Positions 1 through 7,043 are shown, counted from the stretch's first letter. The stretch: 11,464 nt of DNA from Firmicutes bacterium UBA3920 (GCA_002386065.1 DGES01000058.1:12439-23902); one strand, 5' to 3'. Translations and numbers: made by a program. The notes: generated by a model not told the origin, from the letters alone.

Positions 1-1075
1 TCCTTTGTAATATGGGGATCTACCTTCCGTACCTTGTTTAATATAGTACTTCGTCCTGCCACCTCCGACATAAGAATGCGCCTCTCATTACCTACAAGTT
101 CAGGTTTTATATGTTCAAATGACATGGGCTCTTTGAGTATTGCATCTATATGCATACCTCCCTTGTGAGCAAAAGCACTATTACCAACATAGGGCATTCT
201 TTCATCGGATTGGATATTGGCTATCTCATCTACATATCGTGATACACTAGTTAGACTTCTAAGACGGCTCTCTGGTATACATTCCATTCCCATCTTAATT
301 TGAATATTAGGTATGATTACCGATAGATTTGCGTTGCCACATCGCTCTCCATAGCCATTCATAGTCCCCTGAACCTGAGATACTCCTTTTTCTACAGCTG
401 CTATAGAGTTTGCAATGGCCATACCGCAATCATCATGAGCATGTATTCCAATGGGTATGGAAAATCTCTCCTCCACCTTATCTATTATCTCACCTATACG
501 ACTGGGAAATGTGCCACCATTTGTATCGCATAATACAAGCCAGTCAGCACCTGCATCTGCCGCTATCTCTAAAACATCCATCGCATAGTCGGGATTTGAA
601 TTGTATCCATCAAAGAAATGTTCTGCATCAAACACAACTTCACGACCTAATCCTTTAAAAAATGATATTGTATCGTATATCATTTTTAGATTTTCTTCAT
701 ACGTTGTCCTCAATACATGGGTTACATGAAAATCCCAACTCTTCCCAAAGATTGCAATAACCTCCGTATCTGCCTTCAAAAGTGCTCCAACATTTCTATC
801 TTCTTCTACTGGAATATGCGGCCGTCTGGTACTGCCAAATGCCACTAACTTTGCATGTCTCAACTCTACTTCCCTCATTTTTTCAAAAAACTCTGCATCC
901 TTAGGATTAGAACCTGGATTACCTCCTTCTATATAATCCAACCCCAATCCATCAAGAACCTTGGCTATCTTCAATTTATCCTCTACAGTAAAAGATATCT
1001 CTGCCCCTTGAGCGCCATCTCTAAGTGTAGAGTCGTATATATATATTTTTTTCTTAGTCTGTTTTAAATTCCCAA
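1..1075 (-). CDS. cimA: (R)-citramalate synthase, 3' end off the window, start codon disrupted
   Basis: Condenses pyruvate with acetyl-CoA to (R)-citramalate, the first step of the threonine-independent route to 2-ketobutyrate and isoleucine; cytosolic. About 350 residues are visible, covering the catalytic TIM barrel. Motifs in order are YDSTLRDGAQ, FGSTRRPHIPVEEDRNV, HVTHVLRTTYEEN, HFFDGY, CDTNGG, the metal-binding HAHDDCGMAIANS, NGYGERCGNANL and GNSAFAHKGGMHIDA. HVTHVLRTT and CDTNGG fit the CimA branch of the family rather than LeuA, and leuA lies directly upstream. The C-terminal allosteric domain is beyond position 1. The frame is open from 1100 down but has no ATG, GTG or TTG before the conserved core. 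The well-placed TTG at 1075 (after GGAG at 1088-1085) and the ATG at 1084 are both in another frame that stops at 1066-1064. One extra base in the G or T run between 1079 and 1066 would join them. The end coordinate is therefore provisional. Last gene of the ilv-leu operon seen here. Confidence 0.9.
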
Positions 1076-1124
1076 CCCCACCATCTCCTTTTTTGTTTTT
1101 TTATTGTTTAACTTAACTTTCAGT

Positions 1125-2639
1125 TTATCCTAGCTCATAGAGCATCTTGTTTATAGCATTGACATAGGCCTTTGCACTAGCTTCTACAATATCAGTACTT
1201 ACTCCCCTGCCTGTAAATATCTCACCGTTTTCCCTTATCCTCACAGTACTCTCCCCAAGAGCATCGGCGCCACTTGTAATAGCCCTTAAGGAATAGTCTT
1301 CAAGTTTAATATCCAATTCAGTTGCCCGACTTATTGCCTTAAATGTTGCATCAATGGGTCCTGAACCACAAGCAGCCTCTTCCAATTCTCCCTTTTCACA
1401 TTTTAGCTTCACCGTAGATGTAGAGATCAATGTGTTACCACTTGATATATGGAAATATATAAGTTCATATACCTGCGGCACCTCTATGGCCTTTTGATTT
1501 ATAATGGCTTCTATGTCCCTATCTAGTACATGCTTCTTCTTATCTGCCAATACCTTAAACTTAGTAAAAGCTTCATCTATCTCTTTTTTATCGAGGGAGG
1601 TGTAGCCAAGTTCACGTAGGCGTTCCTCAAATGCATGCCTACCTGAATGCTTTCCAAGTACCATTTGACTTTGCTTTAGACCTATTGATTCAGGTGTCAT
1701 TATCTCGTATGTCTTCCTATGACTCAATACACCATGTTGATGTATGCCTGATTCATGGGCAAATGCATTGCTCCCCACAATTGCCTTATTGGGCTGAAGA
1801 TGCATACCTGTCAATCTACTTACTAACATACTAGTCCTATATATAGCTTCTGTGTTTATATTAGTAGTATAATCTAGATAATCCGATCTGGTCTTAATAG
1901 CCATAACTATTTCTTCTAGTGCTGCATTACCAGCTCGTTCTCCAATACCATTTACCGTACATTCTACTTGAGATGCACCATTTTTAATTGCGGCCAATGA
2001 GTTAGCAACCGCCAATCCCAAATCATTATGACAGTGAACACTTATAGTAGCCTTATCTATATTGGGTACATTATTTCGAATATCTGCTATAAGACTGCCG
2101 AATTCATCAGGCATCATATAACCCACTGTGTCTGGAATATTTACAACTGTTGCTCCTGCGTCTATAACACCTTCAATAACCCTATATAAAAATTCCCTTT
2201 CTGTCCTTGTAGCATCCTCAGGCGAAAATTCTACATCTGGACAGAGATGTCTCGCATATTTGACCATCGAAATTGACTGATTTAATACCTCCTCTGGACT
2301 TTTCTTAAGCTTATATTGCATATGGATTGGAGATGTTGCTATAAATGTATGAATCCTGGGTTTACGTGCCCCTTTTATTGCCTCCCATGCCCTATCAATA
2401 TCTCCTTTTACAGCTCTGGCGAGGGCTGTTATAATGGGTTCTGTTAATGTCTCAGCAATGGCCTTTACCCCTTCAAAATCACCCTGGGAAGCAATGGGAA
2501 ATCCTGCTTCTATAACATCTACCCCTAGCCTCTCAAGCTGACGACCTATCTCCAATTTCTCTTTGACGTTCAAATTGACGCCAGGTGATTGTTCCCCATC
2601 CCTAAGGGAGGTATCAAATATATATATGCGCTTTGGCAT
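1125..2639 (-). CDS. leuA: 2-isopropylmalate synthase
   Basis: Condenses 2-ketoisovalerate with acetyl-CoA to 2-isopropylmalate, the committed step of leucine synthesis; cytosolic, usually feedback-inhibited by leucine. The 504 residues match the usual length of the bacterial LeuA type 1 family. Residues 5-17 carry the catalytic RDGEQ (R13, D14). HCHNDLG at 202-208 gives the two metal-binding histidines, and NGIGERAGNAALEE runs at 230-243. SNAFAHESGIHQHG separates LeuA from CimA (NSAFAHKGGMHIDA). The C-terminal part from about residue 385 fits the leucine-binding regulatory domain (GSGPIDATF, GRGVSTDIVEASAKAYVNA). The ATG at 2639 has an AAGGAGG site 8 nt upstream. It is separated from ilvC by 269 nt holding a possible regulatory hairpin, and from cimA by about 40-50 nt without a terminator, so the two are very likely co-transcribed. 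Confidence 0.97.
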   Translation of the reverse strand: MPKRIYIFDTSLRDGEQSPGVNLNVKEKLEIGRQLERLGVDVIEAGFPIASQGDFEGVKAIAETLTEPIITALARAVKGDIDRAWEAIKGARKPRIHTFIATSPIHMQYKLKKSPEEVLNQSISMVKYARHLCPDVEFSPEDATRTEREFLYRVIEGVIDAGATVVNIPDTVGYMMPDEFGSLIADIRNNVPNIDKATISVHCHNDLGLAVANSLAAIKNGASQVECTVNGIGERAGNAALEEIVMAIKTRSDYLDYTTNINTEAIYRTSMLVSRLTGMHLQPNKAIVGSNAFAHESGIHQHGVLSHRKTYEIMTPESIGLKQSQMVLGKHSGRHAFEERLRELGYTSLDKKEIDEAFTKFKVLADKKKHVLDRDIEAIINQKAIEVPQVYELIYFHISSGNTLISTSTVKLKCEKGELEEAACGSGPIDATFKAISRATELDIKLEDYSLRAITSGADALGESTVRIRENGEIFTGRGVSTDIVEASAKAYVNAINKMLYELG

Positions 2640-2710
2640 AAAATTTTCCTCCTTGCTTTCTGAATTTTTAGACTATTTGTTGTATCTCCCTTTTCTAAAC
2701 TTTTTATATT

Positions 2711-2797
2711 GGAGAAGGCATTAGCCAAGTCCCAGACTAGATATCTCTTCTCTATAAACTTGACTAATGCCATAAACACTGTAAACCAGCTAATGCC
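2711..2797 (-). promoter_or_regulatory. Intercistronic hairpin with two alternative 5' partners, ilvC-leuA gap
   Basis: The 269-nt gap between ilvC and leuA (2640-2908) holds no convincing gene. On the transcribed strand, GGCATTAG occurs twice (2797-2790 and 2771-2764), and its complement CTAATGCC occurs once (2724-2717). The nearer copy can form a 14-bp stem (2771-2758 with 2730-2717, one G-U pair) around a 27-nt loop. The farther copy can form an exclusive 9-bp stem, GGCATTAGC with GCTAATGCC. UUCUCC (2716-2711), directly after the shared strand, can pair with GGAGGA (2652-2647) in the leuA ribosome binding site, with one G-U pair. There is no U-run after the stem, so it is not an ordinary terminator. 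The pairings are read from the sequence; a switch controlling leuA is inference. Confidence 0.4.
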
Positions 2798-2908
2798 CTT
2801 TTATGCAGTTTTCTTTCCACAATATTATATGTTTCCCATATAACACCAACGATATGGTTTCTGCAGAATGATTGTTGAAAAAACATTATTTCTAATAAAT
2901 ATACATTC

Positions 2909-3913
2909 TCATTCTACATCTTTGCTGTCTATCCAAGGCATCATATTTCGAAGCTCTTTACCCACCTTTTCTATCTGATGTTCCCTAGCAGTCTTTCGCA
3001 TTGCATTGAAATGTGGTCTATTTGCCTGATTTTCTAGTATCCAGTTTTTGGCAAAGGTTCCATCTTGTATCTCTTCTAGTACCTTCTTCATCTCAGCACG
3101 AGCATCTTCATCTATTATCCTCTTACCCACACAGTAATCACCATACTCGGCAGTATCACTTATTGAATATCTCATATAACTAAGTCCACCTTGATACATG
3201 AGATCTACTATGAGCTTCATCTCATGGAGACATTCAAAATATGCACTCTCTGGCTGATATCCTGCCTCCACCAAGGTTTCAAAACCTGCCTTTATGAGTT
3301 CTGAAACACCACCACATAGAACAACCTGCTCACCAAATAGATCCGTCTCTGTTTCTTCTTTAAAAGTGGTCATGAGTACACCTGCCCTAGTACCTCCTAT
3401 ACCCTTTGCATATGCAAGGGCGTAGTCTAAAGCCTTTCCAGTATAGTCTTGATGGACTGCCACTAAGCAAGGAACTCCTTTTCCTTCCCTATACTGATCC
3501 CTTACCATATGACCTGGTCCTTTTGGTGCCACCATGAATACATCAACAAACTCTGGAGGTATTATCTGCCCAAAGTGTATATTAAAACCATGGGCAAACA
3601 CAAGGGCATCTCCCTTCTCTAAATTTGGTTCTATACTATCACTATATAATTTTGCTTGTTTCTCATCTGGTACAAGTATCATTATTATATCTGCTTCTCT
3701 TACAGCATCATCTGTATTTAACACTCTAAGCCCTGCCGCTTTTGCCTTTTCCCAAGACTTACTCCCTTCATAAAGTCCTACCCTCACATCTACACCGCTC
3801 TCCTTGAGATTTAATGCATGGGCATGCCCCTGACTTCCATAACCTATAACCGCAACCTTCTTCCCTTTAAGTAGATCTAAATTTGCATCCTGATCGTAAT
3901 ATAACTTTGCCAT
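2909..3913 (-). CDS. ilvC: Ketol-acid reductoisomerase, class I
   Basis: Isomerises and reduces 2-acetolactate and 2-aceto-2-hydroxybutyrate to the dihydroxy acids of valine, leucine and isoleucine synthesis; cytosolic, Mg2+ and NAD(P)H dependent. The 334 residues fit the short class I form. The N-terminal Rossmann domain has GYGSQGHAHALNL at 24-36. The cofactor loop is VGLYEGSKSW at 45-54, and H108 (FAHGFNIHFGQI) is the expected catalytic histidine. The C-terminal domain has KEETETDLFGEQ, giving metal ligands D191 and E195, then ECLHE (E227, E231) and SISDTAEYGDY (S252). The ATG at 3913 follows GAGGAGG with a usual spacer. The gene sits 135 nt after ilvN, with a long hairpin in between, and belongs to the same T-box-controlled operon. 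Tyr48-Glu49 lie where NADPH-specific enzymes often have arginine; I infer no firm cofactor preference from that. Confidence 0.98.
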   Translation of the reverse strand: MAKLYYDQDANLDLLKGKKVAVIGYGSQGHAHALNLKESGVDVRVGLYEGSKSWEKAKAAGLRVLNTDDAVREADIIMILVPDEKQAKLYSDSIEPNLEKGDALVFAHGFNIHFGQIIPPEFVDVFMVAPKGPGHMVRDQYREGKGVPCLVAVHQDYTGKALDYALAYAKGIGGTRAGVLMTTFKEETETDLFGEQVVLCGGVSELIKAGFETLVEAGYQPESAYFECLHEMKLIVDLMYQGGLSYMRYSISDTAEYGDYCVGKRIIDEDARAEMKKVLEEIQDGTFAKNWILENQANRPHFNAMRKTAREHQIEKVGKELRNMMPWIDSKDVE

Positions 3914-3937
3914 CTCTATTCCTCCTCAAATTTTATC

Positions 3938-3993
3938 CATGGCCTACAATCCCAATACATCCTCTATAGAAGAAATGGAATCTATAAGCCATG
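3938..3993 (-). repeat. Long imperfect hairpin between ilvN and ilvC
   Basis: The 56-nt stretch can fold on the transcribed strand as an 11-bp outer stem (CATGGCTTATA at 3993-3983 with TGTAGGCCATG at 3948-3938, two G-U pairs). After a one-base bulge comes a 6-bp inner stem (ATTCCA with TGGGAT). A short UCUUC/GAGGA helix may cap it. It ends about 10-15 nt before the ilvC ribosome binding site and is not followed by a U-run, so it is not a terminator. Intercistronic hairpins of this kind often act in mRNA processing or stability. That role here is inference. Confidence 0.5.
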
Positions 3994-4048
3994 TTTTATA
4001 TGCTAAACTTAGGTAGAGTAAAACCCTATCTAATCTTAGGCTTCTCTT

Positions 4049-4543
4049 TCAATTATTGGCCTTTATAATCCTATTTCCCCTATCCATGGCCACAATTCCA
4101 GTGCGCACCATCTCTTTTATGCCAAAATCCTTGAGCATATCTACAAGGGCAGATATCTTTTGATCGTCCCCTGTTATCTCTATTGTTAAGGCGTTTTTTG
4201 ATATATCCACAATATTTGATCTAAATACACTTGCTATTTGTATTATCTCATTGCGATTAGATGCATTCGCAGATACCTTTATGAGTGCTAATTCCCGCAC
4301 AACTGAATCATCGCTTATTATCTCTACCTTTATAACTTCTATGAGTTTATTGAGCTGTTTTGTTACCTGCTCTACTATATAGCCGTCTCCATTTACCACA
4401 ATAGTCATTCGGGATATGGAGGGATCTTCTGTCACTCCCACCGCCAAACTCTCTATATTAAAACCCCTTCTACTGAATAATCCAGATACCTTAGATAATA
4501 CCCCTGGATTATTCTCAACCAATACTCCTAATATGTGTTTCAC
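4049..4543 (-). CDS. ilvN: Acetohydroxyacid synthase small (regulatory) subunit
   Basis: Regulatory partner of IlvB. It stimulates the catalytic subunit and normally confers valine feedback inhibition; cytosolic. With the GTG at 4543 the product is 164 residues, usual for the short AHAS regulatory subunit. The N-terminal ACT domain (about 1-75) starts with the typical KHILGVLVENNPGVLSKVSG, followed by FSRRGFNIESLAVG and DPSISRMTIVV. The C-terminal part (about 80-160) has REL-LIKV and ends KEMVRTGIVAMDRG, the usual family ending. The GTG is chosen because GGAGG lies 7 nt before it and because it begins exactly at the conserved VKHIL. An upstream ATG at 4573 would add ten poorly conserved residues and lies inside ilvB. 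The start overlaps the annotated end of ilvB by 29 nt, implying translational coupling. Confidence 0.96.
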   Translation of the reverse strand: MKHILGVLVENNPGVLSKVSGLFSRRGFNIESLAVGVTEDPSISRMTIVVNGDGYIVEQVTKQLNKLIEVIKVEIISDDSVVRELALIKVSANASNRNEIIQIASVFRSNIVDISKNALTIEITGDDQKISALVDMLKDFGIKEMVRTGIVAMDRGNRIIKANN

Positions 4544-6188
4544 CACTACACCTCCTCGAGACAGGTATGACATTCGCCTTTGGATCTACTAAAAATTCGC
4601 CTATTACTGTCCCCTTATAGTTTAGTATTTTTTGTATAGCAGGATATACATCTGCCTCTCTCTCAACCTTTACAGATTTTATGGAATATGCAGAGGCAAT
4701 CTTCGAAAAATCTGGATTGCCCACCATTTCTACTCCGTAGTACCTCTCATCATATTGATGTTGCTGCAGCTCTCTCACCATACCTAATGTGCTATTATTA
4801 AATATTATTATCTTTATATCAAGTCCCTCTTGCTTTATTGTGGCAAGTTCTGCCATACTCATCTGAAAACCCCCATCTCCTGTTATGAGCAGAACTTCCC
4901 TATCTGGATTTGCTATTTTAGCTCCTATTGCAGCAGGTAATCCATAACCCATAGTTCCTAATCCTCCTGATGATATAAATGTCCTAGGTCTATTTATTTC
5001 AAAGTACTTGCCTGCCCATAGTTGATGCTGTCCTACATCCGTCACAAGTATTGTGTCATCAGAACAAAAGGAAGATAAGCCCTTTATAATAGAAATTGGA
5101 TCTATCCCTTCCGCATCATGCGACTTTATTACAGACTCATCATCTTTGAATTTTTCAACCATATCCAGCCATTTGTCCCAATCTTCTCTATCTATTTCGA
5201 ATTTCAAAAGTTCCCGCAGTGTAATCTTCACATCTCCTACTATCGGTATATTAGTACTCACGTTTTTTCCTATCTCTGCAGGATCTATATCAATGTGTAT
5301 TATATCTGCGCCCTTGGCAAACTCATCTGTTTTTCCCGTTGCCCTATCACCCATTCTTGCGCCTAATACTATTAGCAAATCAGCTTCTTCTATGGCTTTA
5401 TTTGCACTATATGCTCCATATTGGCCTATCATACCTGCAAAAAGGGGATCCTTTGACGGATATGCACCTATACCCATTAACGTAGTTGCAACAGGAGCTT
5501 TAATACGTCTGGCCAGTTCTAATACCTCATCTGTTGCATTTCCAGATATCACTCCTCCACCTACACATATAACAGGTCTCTTACTGTGGACAATTGCACG
5601 AGCTGCATTTTTTAGCTGTTTATAATTTCCCTTATAAGTAGGATTATAACCCCTTAAATTCACATCCTTGGGATACTCAAAATCTATTAAAGCCTCCTGA
5701 ACATCCCTGGGAATATCTATGAGTACTGGACCTTGTCTACCTGTCCTAGCTATATGAAATGCCTCTTTTAATATGCGAGGGATGTCTTCTTTTTTCTTAG
5801 CTAAGTAGTTATGCTTTGTAAAAGGTTCAGTTGCGCCTGTTATGTCCACTTCTTGAAAGACATCTCTGCCTATCATTTCAACGGGCACTTGTCCTGTTAT
5901 AATTACCATTGGAATAGAATCCATATAAGCTGTTGCAATCCCAGTAACCAAATTAGTTGCCCCTGGTCCCGATGTAGCTATACAGACTCCCACCTTCCCC
6001 GTCGTTCGAGCATAACCATTTGCTGCATGGGCTGCACCTTGTTCATGGCGGACAAGTACGTGCCTAATTGTAGATTCTCTGAGGGCATCATATATGGGAA
6101 GCACTGCTCCACCTGGATATCCAAATACTACCTCTACACCTTCTTGCTTTAATGCCTCAAGAACCGCCTGAGCACATGTGATTTTCAT
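4515..6188 (-). CDS. ilvB: Acetohydroxyacid (acetolactate) synthase large subunit
   Basis: ThDP-, Mg2+- and FAD-dependent enzyme that makes 2-acetolactate or 2-aceto-2-hydroxybutyrate, the first common step of branched-chain synthesis; cytosolic, with IlvN. 557 residues, a normal length. The N-terminal PYR domain has FGYPGGAVLPIYDAL and RHEQGAAHAANGYAR with the catalytic Glu49. SGPGATNLVTG and TGQVP follow, then the central FAD-binding domain. The C-terminal domain has GDGGFQMS at 437-444 and the IIFNN end of the ThDP motif. Start: the ATG at 6188 (MKITCAQAVLEAL) follows GGAGG by 6 nt; the ATG at 6206 lies upstream of that site and is less likely. First enzyme gene after the T-box leader. Oddity: the last 14 residues (SRRCSGETHIRSIG) read through the ilvN ribosome binding site and do not resemble usual IlvB tails; a one-base shift would end it LEEV and stop at a TAG just before ilvN. 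Confidence 0.97.
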   Translation of the reverse strand: MKITCAQAVLEALKQEGVEVVFGYPGGAVLPIYDALRESTIRHVLVRHEQGAAHAANGYARTTGKVGVCIATSGPGATNLVTGIATAYMDSIPMVIITGQVPVEMIGRDVFQEVDITGATEPFTKHNYLAKKKEDIPRILKEAFHIARTGRQGPVLIDIPRDVQEALIDFEYPKDVNLRGYNPTYKGNYKQLKNAARAIVHSKRPVICVGGGVISGNATDEVLELARRIKAPVATTLMGIGAYPSKDPLFAGMIGQYGAYSANKAIEEADLLIVLGARMGDRATGKTDEFAKGADIIHIDIDPAEIGKNVSTNIPIVGDVKITLRELLKFEIDREDWDKWLDMVEKFKDDESVIKSHDAEGIDPISIIKGLSSFCSDDTILVTDVGQHQLWAGKYFEINRPRTFISSGGLGTMGYGLPAAIGAKIANPDREVLLITGDGGFQMSMAELATIKQEGLDIKIIIFNNSTLGMVRELQQHQYDERYYGVEMVGNPDFSKIASAYSIKSVKVEREADVYPAIQKILNYKGTVIGEFLVDPKANVIPVSRRCSGETHIRSIG

Positions 6189-6280
6189 TTCTCTACCTCC
6201 TTCCAATCAGCATTGTCTTTTATAGGTTTTTCTTCTAACAATTCTATGATTTCTTTTTTAATAAGCCTTCCAATCACCAT
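6185..6280 (-). CDS. Possible 31-aa leader ORF overlapping ilvB start
   Basis: An open frame of 31 codons starts with ATG at 6280 and ends in a TGA that overlaps the ilvB ATG as ATGA, the classic arrangement for translational coupling. The product would be charged and probably helical (MVIGRLIKKEIIELLEEKPI, then KDNADWKEVEK). The ilvB ribosome binding site lies within its last codons. Against it: only a weak purine tract (AAAAGA) precedes the ATG, it resembles no family I know, and part of it is made from the direct repeat here. It may be chance. No function is proposed. Confidence 0.22.
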   Translation of the reverse strand: MVIGRLIKKEIIELLEEKPIKDNADWKEVEK

Positions 6281-6294
6281 TGTCTTTTATAGAT
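6199..6294. repeat. 29-bp direct repeat upstream of ilvB
   Basis: Positions 6199-6227 and 6266-6294 match at 27 of 29 bases (CCTTCCAATCA, then G or C, then CATTGTCTTTTATAG, then G or A, then T), offset by 67 bp. The copy near ilvB overlaps its ribosome binding site; the distal copy has lost the GGAGG. This looks like a local duplication of the ilvB translation start region. The rest of the 275-nt stretch between the leader terminator and ilvB is AT-rich with short imperfect repeats and no other recognisable feature. Confidence 0.85.
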
Positions 6295-6459
6295 GTCTAA
6301 TATTGTAAATATACTCTTCATGATATGCATTCAAAACAACCTATAACAACAAGTTAAAATTCCTAGACGTTTAAATCTTATTGTAAATCTTAAGTGCGTT
6401 TAATCCACTTTATATGCATTTAATTTAGCTTATAAAATTTAGAGTTCGTTTCTAACTAA

Positions 6460-6500
6460 AAACAAAAAACCTTTCGCCCTCTTGCAAGGACGAAAGGTTT
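6460..6500 (-). terminator. T-box leader intrinsic terminator
   Basis: On the transcribed strand AAACCTTTCGTCC (6500-6488) pairs with GGGCGAAAGGTTT (6479-6467) around an 8-nt loop, and runs of T follow (TTTTTTGTTTTT). The 5' half (CCTTTCG) is also complementary to the CGAAAG next to the T-box sequence, so antiterminator and terminator exclude each other. It stops transcription before ilvB when the leader senses charged tRNA. Confidence 0.95.
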
Positions 6501-6733
6501 ACTTTCGCGTTACCACCTAGCTTTACCTATACCTCACGGTACAGAGCCTCATCAGGTTCTATCAAACCCTGACCTATAACGGGACCACCCGTCAAACTCT
6601 ACTCAGGAATCCTCTTTTCAAGTTTGCACCTTAGGAGTGAGCATACAATCTGCATATCCACCGGTTTCCACCAACCACCGGCTCGCTGAAGATGATATAG
6701 CAGATCTTATCTCTCCGTCATCGGTTTTTATGA
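6501..6733 (-). promoter_or_regulatory. T-box riboswitch, Leu (CUC) specifier, ilv-leu operon leader
   Basis: Binds uncharged tRNA in the nascent leader and switches the terminator to an antiterminator, turning on ilvBNC-leuA-cimA when leucine is short. The T-box sequence AGGTGGTAACGCG is at 6518-6506, followed by GAAAG. Stem I runs from about 6724; its distal part has GCGAGCCGGTGGTTGGTG (6687-6669), the conserved tRNA-elbow-binding region. The helix ATCTGC-ATATC with GATATGCAGAT leads down to an internal loop. Its 3' strand reads TGTATG-CTC-A before CTCC, which pairs with GGAG on the 5' side. This places CTC (6641-6639), a leucine codon, in the specifier position, as in known Firmicutes ilv-leu leaders. 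T-box identity is certain; the specifier is assigned by hand folding and is less sure. Confidence 0.95.
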
Positions 6734-6743
6734 TTATAACGAT

Positions 6744-6790
6744 GCCCGACAACAGGTTTCCTTCTCTTTAAGAAAACTTGCTGCCGGGGC
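6744..6790 (-). promoter_or_regulatory. Extra 5' hairpin ahead of T-box Stem I
   Basis: Starting about 35 nt after the inferred transcription start, GCCC(C)GGCAGCA(A)GTTTTCTT pairs with AAGGAAAC(C)TGTTGTC-GGGC around a 6-nt loop. This gives roughly 19 pairs, a few of them G-U, with single-base bulges or mismatches. It precedes the normal start of Stem I and is not a standard T-box part. It has no U-run. It may protect the 5' end of the mRNA or help leader folding (inference). Confidence 0.6.
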
Positions 6791-6831
6791 TTATTCGCAT
6801 ATAACTTATACGTGATTGTATTTTGTTATAT

Positions 6832-6860
6832 ATATTAGCAATCAATCTTTAGTTTGTCAA
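6832..6860 (-). promoter_or_regulatory. Promoter of the ilv-leu operon
   Basis: TTGACA at 6860-6855 is a perfect housekeeping -35 element. A 17-bp spacer separates it from TAATAT at 6837-6832, a good -10 match. Transcription should start near 6825, just before the leader hairpins. The stretch from here up to the protease gene end at 7044 is AT-rich, with no clear terminator or gene. Confidence 0.85.
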
Positions 6861-7043
6861 CACCTATTTTGAATTTTTTTCAGTTCCTTTAAATAACAAG
6901 GCTTTTTCTACTAATATTTTTGACCTACTATGTATAACCTCTGCAATATTCTTTTCTACAACTTATTCACATTATCTTTTTTACTGTAAAAGTCAGGATA
7001 TTACTATACTTATCCATTATAACATCATATAATCCCTTTTTAT

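Noticed and set aside
410..1067. Open frames on the plus strand across 410-658 and 855-1067
   Set aside because: They lie opposite cimA, which has clear family motifs over its whole length; their products have no recognisable motif.
2570..2779. Minus-strand frame of 69 codons overlapping the leuA start
   Set aside because: It runs over the leuA ribosome binding site and start in another frame, and its product resembles no family.
5053..5625. Long plus-strand open frame of 190 codons inside ilvB
   Set aside because: It is antisense to a conserved enzyme gene, Ser- and Ile-rich in the way expected from reading the opposite strand, and has no ribosome binding site of note.
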